NCBI GenBank assembly: GCA_037044905.1
Contig: JBAOKB010000173.1
Coordinates: 558,001 to 622,000 of the forward strand
DNA length: 64,000 nucleotides
Reading direction: 5' to 3'
Source of the DNA: Hortaea werneckii
Taxonomy: Eukaryota > Ascomycota > Dothideomycetes > Mycosphaerellales > Teratosphaeriaceae
Shown here: piece after piece, positions 1 to 11,748 of the stretch
How the letters are laid out: each line of letters starts with the position of its first letter
Numbering within the stretch: position 1 is the first letter of the stretch
Made by a program: the position numbers and the translations under genes
The notes under the pieces: model-generated
What the model saw: the letters and a program-made list of their open reading frames with translations, nothing else
What the model was told of the DNA's origin: nothing
The model's database searches: none

Positions 1-479
1 ACGAGAATCGATCATGTATATTCGCGCAGCTCAGATCTCGGGCAGTAAAGATCGGAAGCACAGACCTGATGTCACGACTGACATGTTAGATGCCGCTTGT
101 GGCAGTACCACAAAATGATAGAGGGAAGAGCTTGCTGTCCATGGCGCCGGCCTCTCTGTAAGATCGTCGTTGTTTCAACTGCTCCTAGACAATCTGCTGG
201 CGGCACTGGTCTTCGCCATTGCAGACCTCGATAAAAGGAGTCAACCTTTGAGCTACGCGAAGTTGCTGCGCTCCAAGGGGATTCTAGGGAGAGCGCTCGT
301 AAAGGAGAGCCATGTGACGTTTACCGCGAGCGATTAGAGGCCAAAGTTCGCTCATTTCCGCGCCGTACGCGGGCTGAAGGCAACGAAAATCATGCTCACT
401 GCTCGCGGCCCTCTAGGGATTCGAGCCGGAGGAGAGCATGGCCGCCCCATTGACAAAGTTACTAGAGCCGTCACGACAT
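1..479. other. No gene seen
   Basis: Stops occur in all frames and I recognise no motif. Because a RecQ-like helicase fragment follows on the plus strand, part of this stretch may be older sequence of the same relic, but I could not read helicase motifs here. Confidence 0.3.
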
Positions 480-559
480 GTGCAAACCCAGGAGCTTAAG
501 TAAAAGGCACTCGAGCTAGGCATGCGGGTAAAGCGTTATCTGGGTCTGCTAAAAGGCGT

Positions 560-770
560 AGTACACAACCGTCGCAGGAAACAGTGCAAAGAAGCTGCAC
601 TATGCTTACCATCAAGCTTCGACTGTAGATAATGAGGAGAGGCTGGCTGCAAGGTTGAAGGGAAGCGAGCTCATCGTAGCGACTTCGGCGCTGGAAACGG
701 GCGTAAGCTTCCCGAAATCGTCTTCACTCTACACATGGACATACCGGACGGCATGATCAATTTCCCGCGG
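560..770 (+). pseudogene. RecQ-like helicase fragment (C-terminal helicase lobe relic)
   Basis: Three short plus-strand pieces in shifting frames resemble the C-terminal helicase lobe of fungal RecQ-like helicases. Near 601-650 one frame reads YHQASTVDNEERLA. Near 655-705 the next reads ELIVATSALETGV, the motif V region. Near 708-760 a third reads IVFTLHMDIPDGMINF. The order fits one ancestral protein, but at least two frameshifts separate the pieces and no upstream ATP-binding motif is visible. Such helicases are often repeated and subtelomeric in fungi, which is family knowledge, not something shown here. The fragment sits just past the 3' end of the convergent dynamin gene. It is non-functional as it stands. 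Confidence 0.55.
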
Positions 771-883
771 AATTTTGGGCTTTGAACACCTCTTTGCAGT
801 TCTGTTGTCTACTGTAAAGCTGCTCGAGACCTTTATGAATCCTCGCAGTACCTGCTCTTGGCTTGTGATGCTCCCTTCAATTA

Positions 884-3213
884 CTATGGCCCGATCAAGT
901 TCTTCATGGCCTCCGTCAAACTCGCGATCTCCTTGTGCAGTCTCGTTCGTGAACGCTTCACCGTCGTGGCCTCGCCAGCAACTTGTTGCAGAACGTCGGC
1001 GGATAGGCGACTGATGTACACCGGCGAGAACAGCGCGAGAGGACTGTCCTCGCAAGTCAACAAGCAATGGACTACAGCCTGTTTGCATATACTGTCCACA
1101 AAAGTCTTACGACTGACTTTATAGTAGGCACACAAGATATGATGGATATCTTCGATGGCATATTCCTCATTGCTCATGTTGTGCGATGTTTCCATCGCAC
1201 GCTCAAGCCGAACTACCATTCCGTGACTACCATTGTGGAACGCCATGCCTTTCAGCTTTGAGTTGTGGTTCTCTTGGCGACTATTGCTCGTTAGAGAGGA
1301 TTCAAAACTAATAAGCATTCGATGACGGTCGACTCACCATTTTTGCAAGTTGTCGTTGAAGTAATGGTTCATCGTGATCGGGATATCGCTATGTTCGACT
1401 TCTAGGAGAAATTTGCTGCGTGCGATGGCGGTCTGGTAGCGAGCAAGAAGCTCCTCCGATAGCTTGCTTCCCAAGCGTTGGCGAACAGCTTGATCGGGAC
1501 AGGTCGCGTCTAAAGCTGTTTCAACAAAGCGATGGACGAGCGTGATGACGTCGCCGACGAAGCCCAGACTGACATCGCACCACTTGGAGCACTGTTTCCT
1601 CATTGTTGTACCCAATATCGAAGGATTGAACGTACCAAGTTCAAAGCCCCGATTTCCCTGGAACACTTGCCTAAGCCATGCGTGGATTCCATCCGAGCGC
1701 GGCAGAGGCAGACTTTGAACGGGTGGGACAATGTCCACCAAGTCTTCGTGATCGTCTACTACGCGGCTGTCGAAGCGTCGACCACCCTCCAGACTCACCT
1801 CAGCCACACCGATATTTTCCTCGTCTTCGAGCACGGTGAGCGGCAGATTCTTCCAGCCTTCAGGCATCTTCGTCTTGAAGGCGTAAGTTGCACCATAAGT
1901 AGCCATATCCTCTGAAAACGCCTTCATCCGCGCGACGATTGCAGGGGCAAGGCGGAGACTGGGGTATTTTTCAAATGCTTCGTGAGCACCGTGGTTGGCG
2001 CATAGCGCAAAGGAGACAAGGCGTTGGTACTCTGTTGCGATCCCCGTGAGATATGCCATTTGATCGGGAGAGCTTTCTCGCTCCGGGCCTAGAGACGCCA
2101 ATAGCCTCCGAGCATCTGTCACACGTGATCTGATCTCGGTCTTGACCTGTCCGGTGTCTGAGTCAGAGTTCTGCCTCGCTTGGTCGCAATCGAATAAGAC
2201 CTACCTTAGGGAACTCTTTCTTGATCAGCGACGACAGGATGTCCTTCAGGCGACATCGCAAAGAGTCGATCCCGACTTTGGCCTCATCAATGCCATCCCA
2301 TGGCGGTTGCGAGCGGAAGAAGATCGATTCGAGCTGGTCCCGGTCGAGATGGACATCTTGCAATTCTCTCTGACCCGGATTTCTAATGATGTGCCAGCCC
2401 AGTTTCATCACTCGAGAGTGACCGTTCAGAATTGACACTACTGCCGGCTCGGCTCCCCGATCCACCAGATCAGGCTTTGTGAAGACCCCGAGAGTCCGCC
2501 CTCCGCTGGGATCAGCATCAGTCGCAAGTTCAATGATCTCCTGAGTTGCCACGTCAACGTTGGCAGGGATCACCGTCAGCATGACGGATCGAGGATTTTC
2601 CATGTAGGACCTGACCATGCAGCGAACAAGATCAATATCGGCTTTGGTTGTCAAGCCTTCAGTGGGGATCTTGAATATTCCGGGGACGTCAATAACACTG
2701 AGGTGCTCTTGCGACGGTCCGGATATCTCCAGTCGTAGTACGTCGTCAGAAAAGGTCGGTCTAGGTGTCGCTGTCGTCTCCTCACCGATGAGACCCATCT
2801 GCTCGTGCGCCTATGCACTGTGAGCATAGATTCTCATAAGCGCGTACCGACTCACATACCTCTTGCATGATTTTTGAGAACGTGTTCGTGTCAAGATCGG
2901 CCACCTCTCTACCCCATGTTTCGATGCTCTGCCGATGCTCCTGAGAGGACTCTAAGCTTGGCACAATCGAGACCACCACGCGTTCCTCGACAGCTCGCCG
3001 GAACACTATCTGGGTTGCGAAGCGAGTGCAAAGCCCACTATCACGCGGGATTGGCTTCTTGATCAGTCCTTCCAGGACGCTGCTCTTGCCAGAAGACTGG
3101 TCTCCGACCACGACTATTTGCGGCAGATTGACCAGGTCGCCCACGCCACACGCGAAGAGCTTGTCGACCTTTTCCAACATGGCTGTGTCGCCAAGACCGT
3201 ACCGCTCCGACAT
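884..3213 (-). CDS. Dynamin-family large GTPase, four exons
   Basis: Exons 3213-2860, 2810-2205, 2146-1338 and 1280-884 give 721 aa with no internal stop. The three introns are 49, 58 and 57 nt, with GTATGT, GTAGGT and GTGAGT donors and TAG/CAG/TAG acceptors. The GTPase head has the P-loop GDQSSGKSS at residues 37-45, DVPG at 159-162 and TKPD at 229-232. The stalk follows, and the last exon carries the GTPase effector domain with NEEYAIEDIHHILCAYYKVS. I chose the ATG at 3213 because family members start shortly before an LGD..L.K.D.LFAC segment. An upstream in-frame ATG at 3282 would add 23 hydrophobic residues. Dynamins oligomerise on membranes and remodel or cut them using GTP. No PH domain is visible, so it resembles the fungal Mx/Vps1-like class. 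Its exact membrane target is unknown. Confidence 0.88.
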
Positions 3214-4032
3214 TCTGACAAGAGCTGCCTCTACCACGAAGCAAAAGCATGTGAAAAAAATGTTGAACGAGTTCTGGAGCATACCAGAAACACGACCCTG
3301 CCGGGGCGTAATATATGTGTCCCGGGCAGCGAACCTGGTAAGCTACTAAGATGGGCACAGGTCAACATAGCAGAGCTAGGGCCCCGGCCTCTACCGCTGG
3401 TAGAAATCTGGTCCTGTCTGGCTTCAAAGGTCAATTTGATATTGAACAAGATGCATAACATATATGCTTGCCATCCGTGTTGCACTTTGATATTTAAATT
3501 CGCCCGAAACCGTGAAGACGTTGACGCATGGCCGCACATTCGCACCAGTCACATGCTCACATCAAATGCGACCGCATTTCTGGACTAGCTCGAATATGCA
3601 GGCTCTTGTGCAGCATAGTGACCTACACGGTAGCACGGATCCTTAGGTGTTTTTTCGCATACGGGCGTTCCTAGGCTTCCGCTTGGTTGCGGACGAGTCC
3701 ACTCACTAGCGACAAAGGCGCGCCGGCAGACTCCGGCATGTCATTTTGCTTCCAATGCAATCCGAGAGGCGCCCTTTGATGCAGATCCAGCTGACTTGGA
3801 CATCGATACTCGAACTTGGCCATCCTTGACCAGGGACGCCATCGGCGCTAAAAGGGCGTACGATGGGTTAGTGCGAACTCTAAAGCGCAGCAGATCCAAG
3901 TACACCGCTAATGTGGATTCTGGTGGTGTTCGCTGTCGAACAAACTCTTCATTGATAAGCCGCCTTGTAACTCACTCTGTCACGAAGTTTTGAAAGTGTA
4001 CCCCGCTTCCGTTGACAGAAAGGCTGTTTTCC
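3214..4032. other. Intergenic region between dynamin and deaminase genes
   Basis: This is the divergent promoter space for the minus-strand dynamin gene and the plus-strand deaminase gene. A 65-codon open stretch at 3796-3993 ends just before the deaminase and might be an unrecognised upstream exon, but it has no family signal and a TGA at 3991-3993 closes the deaminase frame. I see no other gene. Confidence 0.4.
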
Positions 4033-5388
4033 ATGGAGGATGCACGTCGTTTTTCCGACAAGCTGGCGACGCGGCCGAGGTTCGACCGGCAAGAACGATT
4101 GCGGCACCGATTTTACGAGCCCCTGTGCATGCTTTGGATGCTAAATCCATCAACCGGACACGGCTTCACCGACTCAATCCCTTCCCTAGAACGACCTCAT
4201 GATGATCGTCAAAGCGGCATGTGGCGAAGTTTTCTTGATGCTCTTTCGTGGTTCGGCGATCACAAACACGGTGGCGCTTCAGTAACGGCGGTCGCAGCCG
4301 AGAGAAACCACGATGCAGTCCATTTCTGGGTGTGTAGCCGATTTCAATCGTCTGCCGGCAACATATCACGAGTGTTGTCAGAATGTGCACTTGTTAGCGG
4401 AAGCCACGATGACGAGTTGTTCTCAAGGACCCTGGAGCGAGTCATTGCCATGGGTATCTGGTTTGCCCGTGATCGAGTAAGATCGTACCAAAGAGAGCTA
4501 TGGTATCATCTCGGGAAAGCGACAGCCGGCGTCGAAAGGCAAGGCGAGCCAGGGCTTCAGAAGGCTGCGGCAAATATGGAAGAGGTTCTTCGATTTCTCC
4601 AATCTGAGTCGCCAGACCAGGCCCGCATCTGTCGCATGGCGTACGCCTTGGCATCTTCTTCAGATCTCAAGTTGCTCTCCAGGAACGCAAGGGCTGCCTT
4701 ACAGACGTCGCACTGGGCGAAAGTCCGCCACTGCGTGGCACGATTGGGATCCTGGCATAGAAAAGCAGGGATTGCTCTCCGCTTTGCACGACAGTTCCCA
4801 CACCTTTTCTTGGACTGCTCCTCTTCTTTCTTGCCCCTGTCTAATATACAACGGCTCCCTTTGTCGGACGATAAGACCAATCTTCGAAGCATACTGACTC
4901 GCATGCTACCGGCGAGCAGCGGAGATCGCGTTCAAGAACTTTACGAACAAATCGTGGGCTTTCGGGGTCTCGACTTTGAACACAAGTTTCGAGAGCTATA
5001 TTCAAATCAAGACACCCGCTTAATGGCACACGCCGAAACATTCTTGCTTGAACACTTTTATTTCCAACGCCTGCCCTACGTCTGGCGGGACAAATACATC
5101 GGATGCAGTAAGCCGTCATGCTATTGTTGTCACCTATATCAGCGATTCCATCCCGACAATCCCGTTCTTCGACCAGCGCACGGCACAGCCTGGCATCGGT
5201 GGGCGGCGCCAATCGTCATCGATAAAGACATGGACAGGGAAAAGTGGCGGCATCATCTGGCCATCGTGAACAAGATGAACGAGCACATACGGCGGGACGT
5301 GCTTGCAGAGATCAGGAACCGAATGCCCCGGCGGGAGAGAGTTTGCGATTCGACGTCAAAGGTGACATCAGATCGTAGCGTCAGCTAA
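4033..5388 (+). CDS. OTT_1508-type nucleic acid/nucleotide deaminase
   Basis: A single 451-aa exon. The C-terminal half carries the deaminase signature: HAE at residues 333-335, then IGCSKPSCYCC with the cysteines at about 363 and 366 forming the second zinc half-site. The spacing and the SKPSC form are typical of the fungal OTT_1508-like branch of the cytidine-deaminase superfamily. The N-terminal 300 residues are helical and have no motif I know. I start at the ATG at 4033; the only in-frame codons upstream before a stop are non-ATG. All metal-binding positions look intact. Substrate and biology are unknown; the family has been proposed to act in defence or on nucleic acids, which is not shown here. 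It lies divergently beside the dynamin gene. Confidence 0.85.
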   Translation: MEDARRFSDKLATRPRFDRQERLRHRFYEPLCMLWMLNPSTGHGFTDSIPSLERPHDDRQSGMWRSFLDALSWFGDHKHGGASVTAVAAERNHDAVHFWVCSRFQSSAGNISRVLSECALVSGSHDDELFSRTLERVIAMGIWFARDRVRSYQRELWYHLGKATAGVERQGEPGLQKAAANMEEVLRFLQSESPDQARICRMAYALASSSDLKLLSRNARAALQTSHWAKVRHCVARLGSWHRKAGIALRFARQFPHLFLDCSSSFLPLSNIQRLPLSDDKTNLRSILTRMLPASSGDRVQELYEQIVGFRGLDFEHKFRELYSNQDTRLMAHAETFLLEHFYFQRLPYVWRDKYIGCSKPSCYCCHLYQRFHPDNPVLRPAHGTAWHRWAAPIVIDKDMDREKWRHHLAIVNKMNEHIRRDVLAEIRNRMPRRERVCDSTSKVTSDRSVS

Positions 5389-5435
5389 GCTCGGAGCGGT
5401 CACTATTTTTTTTTCTTTCTCTTTTCCAGGCATAT

Positions 5436-6230
5436 TTAGAGCTCCTCCAAACAAATCTCTTCCAAGACAGCATTTGCACTCGCCGGTGGCGCGAGGTAAA
5501 TCGTGTCTAGTTCCGACATTCGCCTAAACATTGCTGCCCTCGTGCTGAATTCCGCCACTTTGTACTCCACAAGGCGATCGCGAAGCATGCCGTAATGCCC
5601 CGAAAGCGCTGCCGCCCTTGAATTCTTCAGTGTCTGCATGATAGGATCTGGGCCGTTCGACCCTTTGGTGAGCAAGCCCGTCCAACTAGTCTCGGGAAAG
5701 TCGGCACCTAGGGTGAAACAGATGCCTCGCCCAAGCTCGCCCTCCATGTAGGTATACATGTGTCCGCGTTGAATCATGTTGTCGAGGTGCTTTTCTAGAA
5801 GAGTGTGGTCCATCTCGCCGTCGGTTTGCAAGGCCAGCCGCCGCGCTGTTTCAAACAGTGGTTCCGAATGAATGGCTCGGTGAATCTCAGCCAGAACGAT
5901 GCATGCTATTCTCCCAGCAAGGCGAGACTATACGGTATCTCGCTCTGTGCGGAGAAACAAATGCAAAAGCTCCAGTTGAGGGTCCCTCGAATCATGCGCA
6001 ACAGCTCTACCATGTCCATCAAAGAACCGCGCCGGTGACTGTAACCACCGCGGTGCTTCGAGGTCAAGAAGGGAGAGCGTGGCAGAGTCCGGGCCACGGT
6101 ATCCCATCACGATCCTTTGTACTCGCGATTTTGCATTCTGATTGACCCTTACGATCCTGTACCCAATGCGACCCGGCAGGTCCTTGTCGGCTTGTTGCTG
6201 CGTCCATAAAGCATCCGCCATCATTTGCAT
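5436..6230 (-). pseudogene. Hypothetical protein gene interrupted by an in-frame TAG
   Basis: Two long open stretches in the same minus frame (6230-5931 and 5927-5436) are separated only by a TAG at 5928-5930. Read together they give about 260 codons, with segments such as YRIVRVNQNAKSRVQ before the stop and DHTLLEKHLDNMIQRGHMYT after it. The second stretch stays in frame right back to the stop, so it once belonged to one gene. I found no intron with good signals that removes the stop. It is either a nonsense-mutated gene or a small gene with unusual splicing. I do not recognise the family. It is convergent with the deaminase gene, 47 bp away. Confidence 0.45.
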
Positions 6231-8117
6231 ACGAACATCATCCTAGGCATAATTCAGCACTCGCAGATATACGTGAGGTTCGATTGGTCGTACGCTTTGC
6301 GGTCCCTCCTCTGTCATGGTGAAAGAGGCTTGCAGACCTTTCACGGTCCTGGCGCCTGCCCTAGGCAAATGCGTTGGTGGCATTATCTATCTATCTAAGT
6401 ACTCGACAGCATGCATACACCGCCATTTGATGCCCCGCTTTCGCGTCGAGCTTGTTGCTTATACCAGCATGCACGGCCACATCAGCTCGCATAGGACAAC
6501 GCTTGAGCACAACCACGAGGCGTGTTCAAGCGCTCCATGCGAGGACGGGTAGGCCGTTCATCAAATCCAAATGCCCGAAAGTCATGACAAACGGTGTAAC
6601 TTTAAGGTTGCCGGAGGTCCTCATTGGACAGCAGCTCACCGGTCTGATAAGCGAATTCCTACGAGACACCAGCTTGGGTGAAGCCGCATACGTATCCAAC
6701 GCATTGAAAGCTGAGGCACGGTAGCGCTAGACCTGATCAGGTCGACAACTTCGAGAAATAATTATGATCGCCCGCACTCGGCTTGCCGTACCCGAACCGC
6801 AGTAGTGCATTCTACAACACACTGCTGACAACGGCCTTCGGGATAGAATTGCGGCACAACTATATTGATCCCCGTTGCGGATGACCAATTGTCTGAACAT
6901 CGAGTAACCAAGGCATAGAATGCCACCCAATCGGTTCCATTTTTCGACTATTGCGACAATGTAAATGGGCACAGGGTCATGATGCGTAACTTCCAATTCT
7001 CCTCAACACGTAAATGCGGTGGCAGCGATCCATCGACGCGCGAGATGTGATTGGGCCACTTGCATAGGACCTGCCGTGGGGCTCAATTCCTCAGCAATGT
7101 TTTTTTTAACTTATGGGTATTCTGTCTTTTCAGGGAGGAATCTTGCCGCGGCTGAGATGGCCTGACTTATTATCCCACCAAAGAGGAGCTCCAGCGTAAC
7201 TTGTACGAGCTGACTAACACGAGAGTCTTACAAGAGACCATGGTCTATCTATCCCAGACTCGACGAGACTCACATTGTCGCGGGCACGAAAATGGGCAGT
7301 TACCGAGCCCCAGCGTCTACGAGAAAACGGGGGCGTGGCGTGTTGGTAATCTCCTTGCCACGAGCATCACTCTTGCATCGGTGGCGCACATAAAGAGTGT
7401 TTGCGAAAAAGATCGCCTGCGCGTACCACCTTTTGCAATGCAGTGCAACGTATAGAAAGCTGAGGCCACGACCCCGACAGACAGCCATCTGTGCGCGCAA
7501 GGCGCCAAAAGCTCATACGACTATGTGCTTACAGCCTTGGCGCTCACTTCTTTCTCGCTAAGGTGGTTGTCTGCTCTCTGCCACTGCGAAGTCTCGAAGA
7601 GGTCCGCAGGTTGGGGTACGACCGATGCCCTTCCGAGACCTGGGTGGGGAAGCAACTTTTACCTTCCCCGTCCGAACTACTCCTGCATCTGGTCAGTGTT
7701 CAAGAATGCCCATTCCTTAGACGAACTTTCACTCGCCTCCCGCTACCAGGAATTATCATATCAAGCATCCTTCCGTTGGCCCATCTTCCATCCCATGCGT
7801 ATGCGTTATAAGCTCTCCTAGGAGAGTACCGACTCGTGCGATCGTGCACATCGGCCTAAAGTAGACGATTCTCCCGAGGGATGCGGCGGCGAATGTCCCG
7901 TAAAGAGTGTTGTGAAGAAATGAGCGTTGGACGCGGCGCGCAGCAGATGAATGGATCGGTGGAGAAGCAAGTCTAGCTCTCTCGTGCAATAGAGATAAGC
8001 ACACCCGCCTGTTACAATGTAGAACGTTGGAGGCGTTAGGCATGCGATGTTGCTGTGGCTCCAGTCCGACGTGGAACATTTGGCTCCGCCCTTTTCTTCG
8101 TTGGCCTTTCCCCTGTA
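6231..8117. other. Long region without a convincing gene
   Basis: Open frames here are under 110 codons, lack family motifs and overlap each other on both strands. I see no tRNA, tandem repeat or transposon terminus. It may be old decayed sequence. Confidence 0.35.
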
Positions 8118-8881
8118 TTACTTCTCATGCTCCTTGAAGACTTCATCGTATGATGGATGAGGAGTAAAAGTGGTGAGCTCTCCCAGAAGTCGACAAATTT
8201 GATAGTCCCGATGCAGAGGCCGTAAAACCGGCTCTGCCGATACATAGTCCCTGGAATTTTCAGATACAATGCCTCGATCATGAAGGCGTACGACCTTGAA
8301 ATTGTGTTGGCAGGCGTCATGTGCCCCAGATAACAATGTCTAGTGAAACATGAAGGATCTTCACGGCAAGAAAAGTGGTATCGACGAGCCGTCCGGGTCA
8401 GGGTTCCAGATCACGCCCCGACCTGCGGGCAAGGTCTGAAGAAGCTTGTACGCCGCCTGCCAAGCCACTGCGACGACAAAATTTTGTCACAGTTGATCGG
8501 GTGCTTCTTCGATAGGAGTGGCATTTCGGCGCAATGTAGGAGTATTGCGAAGATGGAGGTGCTACTCAATAACGAGATTACTCAAAGCCTCTTGAAGAGA
8601 TCGTGCTATCTTTCCGTCAGTCGTTTGGCCAAGACCAAATCTCCAAGCGGCACTTAATGGGAGCAGAAAATTCGCGATAAGGCATGGACGAGATGTTGCT
8701 TCAGCTTTGCACAGAGGCTCAAGTGAGCCCAAGAGCTATTTGCCACGATCAAGAGTATTTCCGGCTCGCTCGTGATTTCGCTGTTCACCGTCAGCGGATT
8801 GCGATTTTGGAAGACGAATTGACGCATGTGAAGCCGAGGTGATGGCGTGCAATGTGGCGCGACAGAAGGGATAATGCACAA
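8118..8881 (-). pseudogene. Decayed hypothetical coding region
   Basis: The minus strand shows coding-like pieces in order but in changing frames. From high to low coordinate they include EILLIVANSSWAHLSLCAKL (about 8800-8700), WRFGLGQTTDGKIARSLQEA (about 8650-8590), GRGVIWNPDPDGSSIPLFLP (about 8430-8370) and HRDYQICRLLGELTTFTPH (about 8220-8165). Two or more stops interrupt the third piece. The family is unknown. The directional order suggests one former gene upstream of the DPP III locus. Confidence 0.3.
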
Positions 8882-9014
8882 TGGTATATCTTCTGGGCCC
8901 TCATCGTCCGGCCGGGATCAGACACCGGATTGATTGCGTGGGGATAACGATGATCATTTTTTCTTGTCTTTCGTCGAACGCAGTTTAGCGCAGGGCTGGA
9001 TGGTAAGTTCGATA

Positions 9015-10930
9015 TCAGACTTCCCGCTCGGCCCAACTTCTGATCATTCCCTGTGAAGATGGCTCATAATCTCTCAAGACCACATCATCACCATCCAAGA
9101 AAGTGTTCGGCTGTACAAAGACCCGCTTGACCGCCGCTTCTGGTAACAGGATCTGCCTCCATTCCAAACATTCGATCGACGGCGTTGTGAGTTCTTTCAT
9201 GAGAATCCGACACCGCGATACATCTGCTGTGGAGCGATAGATGTGCAGCCTCATCAACAGTCCACGGAGTGCTGGCCTCCCAACTGATGCGATTTGGCTT
9301 CGGTCTACGTTCACATTCAAAGTGTTTCTGCATGCGTCGACTCGAACCTCAAAGAAAGCGATCGAAGCCAAACGGATTGCTTGAAACATCGCAAAATGTG
9401 CCTGAGATTCGCTGGAGTCAGTTTGAGACGCAGACTATTTGCAACAGCACTTACCTGACTGTGTGCTTGACTCCACGACTGAGGGAATAGTTTTGTCAGT
9501 ACGTTTTTGTAGAGGCTGAAAAGAAGTTCATACCTCTCCCTCCACAGAGTAATTTTCTAGACCGCGTATACCAGCAATTGCCAGCTGTTGATATATGTTA
9601 TATTCGACTAAAAATTGTCAGCAAGTCGTCAAGGGCTGCGGCGTCAAACATACGATCTTCAGGGCTAATAGAGCCTTGGTCGGTATAGCCACACAGGGAC
9701 CAAAGATCGGTCTCGCTCATCAGGTACGCTCCAATGCACTCCGCGCGGCACTCATCGACGATCGTAGCTATGTCTTGGAAAACGCCTGTCCATGTCTCTC
9801 CAGGCCTGTACCACGAGTCAATAGGCTCTCCTGTTACTGGACTGAAAGGCAACTTCTCAAGGTCGAAGTTGTAAGTACTGTCTGCATTTTCTTGCAAGAG
9901 CTTGCCGGTACCGTGGCCGAACAGCTCATGAAACACGACCCAGAGGTAATAAGCGTGACGTCTGTGTTTGGAAAAAGTCCCCGGCTTTTCTTCGCAGAGG
10001 TTGACAGCGAGAGAATCTCCCGCCATTGGAGTACCGTCAAGACGATTTGATATCATGATACTCTTCGAACCTTGACCTTGCCTGATATCATTGTACTGTT
10101 CATTGTCAGCTTCTACCTTAACAGCCAAACGGGGTAGGGGATCAGACATTGGGCAAGTTGATACCAGGAAACACAAGGGAACTGCAATATGCAATCGCTG
10201 TGACTGGTCAGTTATATTGTAAATCTCGAGTACAGGTGAAGCGTACACTCGATGCTCACGAAACCTGGTCTCTGTACCGTCGATTCTTCGAAGTCACCCA
10301 AGCTTCTGTCCCCACGGTGTGATTCTACCCACGGAAGTCTTTTGACGAACAAGTCCGCGCTCTCACATAATCTGTGTAGTATAGCTGTCTCTTCGGGATT
10401 CTTGATGCCAACAATGCCTTCATACTCTGCTTTCGTTCCACAGGGGTCTCTATAAGGCTCAACAAACCCGAAGACGGTCTCGACTGTCGTTGGATGGTCA
10501 TGAACCCAAGTCCTCTGTGAGTCTTTATACTCTTCCATGTCACCGGTTTGGAAAGCCCTGCATAATTTGGCAATGTATGACTTCTTCGCTGCATGCTCGG
10601 TAGATCTGCTTGCTTTCTGAAGACACTCGCAGATTCGTTGCAACTCGCTTGAGGGGTCGGCTCGGACGAGGCACACTTGCCGATCATGAGTGTGAGAGAT
10701 GAGTTTTGCTGCAGCATATTTTTCGACAGATGCTTGCACAATATTGAATCTGCTTTTCTCTCCTACAACGTCTTTCACAAGTCTGGTATTCTCTGGGTTT
10801 ATGCCTGACTGTGCCGCTATTTCTGCAATCTCAGCCACGTCATGTTTCGTGATGGGTGACGAAGCTTGAGTATAAATGCTTTGCGCACGATCACACTATC
10901 CAGAAACGGATCGGACAGGCGCTTCCAGAC
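9015..10930 (-). CDS. Dipeptidyl-peptidase III (zinc metallopeptidase M49), N-terminus incomplete
   Basis: Reading from the C-terminus, the exons are 9015-9401, 9455-9478 (only 8 codons, SWSQAHSQ), 9534-9607, 9654-10095, 10148-10181 and 10249 upward, with introns of 46-67 nt. The M49 zinc site HELFGH is encoded near 9913-9930 and DECRAE near 9740-9765, both intact, and the protein ends in GMIRSWAEREV as the family does. The enzyme removes dipeptides from the N-terminus of short peptides in the cytosol. Upstream, SSPITKHDVAEI is in frame, but the preceding family-like VWKRLSDPFLD (about 10930) is in another frame, so there is a frameshift near 10890. I cannot find the first 150-200 residues. 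The gene is either N-terminally truncated or has unrecognised exons. One splice donor (GTCTGA at 10147) is unusual. Confidence 0.75.
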
Positions 10931-11748
10931 TCGACGAACTCCTGGCGTTCTAGCGATATGCATAGAACGCACCCAGACGATAACGAGTATGGAGAATCCG
11001 AGAGCGACGAAGACACACACCATTCGTAACGGAATGTCTATCAAAGTTCAGCGACTGGCGTTGGATCTAGGACAGGGACCAAAGGCAAGTCAGGCGATAA
11101 AGACGGTACTACTAGAGCAAGGAAAAGGCAAATCGCATAGGTACTTAATTCCGTTGAAGCATCGACTAGTAACTCACCCACCGAACGGGCAACGCATAAG
11201 TTCCATTTCCCGCTAGCGAATTCAAAATCCAGCAGACAAATTGACACGTGTAGGCGTTCCCTGGGAGACATCTTGTTCCTTTTTCCTCCTTAGAAGCCCG
11301 AAAGGCCCCGAAACTCCAAGTTGCTCTGGACTAGGGCTGCCTCCAACTCGCTTTGGCCCCCTTTGACCTTCCGGTGCCATCTCGTATAACGTCACGTTAC
11401 AATGTTTGGCTAGCCGGTGCTGACGAAGCCGCAGCACAGCCATATCTATCTACTATAGCTCAACGGCAGTGCAGTGACTTCTACTGTCAAAAACGGAACT
11501 CAATGACCGTCAATTGAATTAGAGGATTGTGAAGAGACTGAGGACTCGTATAGGTATATGTGGACCTGGTAGGGGAGGATGTGGTTTCAATCTTGACCTT
11601 TAAGCCTATGGTCGGGAAGAATCATGAATATACCTAAGACATCTGTAGTTTTAAGGGATCCATCGAACCCCACCTGCCCGGCAGCCCGCGTGGCCGATAA
11701 ACGGTGGAAACCCCTTCAAAGTTACCAGTAAAACATAGATAATCAATC
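10931..11748. other. Upstream region of DPP III and of the HicA-like gene
   Basis: This should hold the missing DPP III N-terminus if it exists, but I could not read it in any minus frame. The last 300 bases before 11749 are the promoter side of the next plus-strand gene. A tRNA-like A box at about 11455 was examined and rejected. Confidence 0.35.

Noticed and set aside
11452..11600. tRNA-like A box (TAGCTCAACGG) with a weak B-box-like sequence 127 bp downstream
   Set aside because: The acceptor stem does not pair, the B box is imperfect and the spacing is wrong. I see no foldable cloverleaf.
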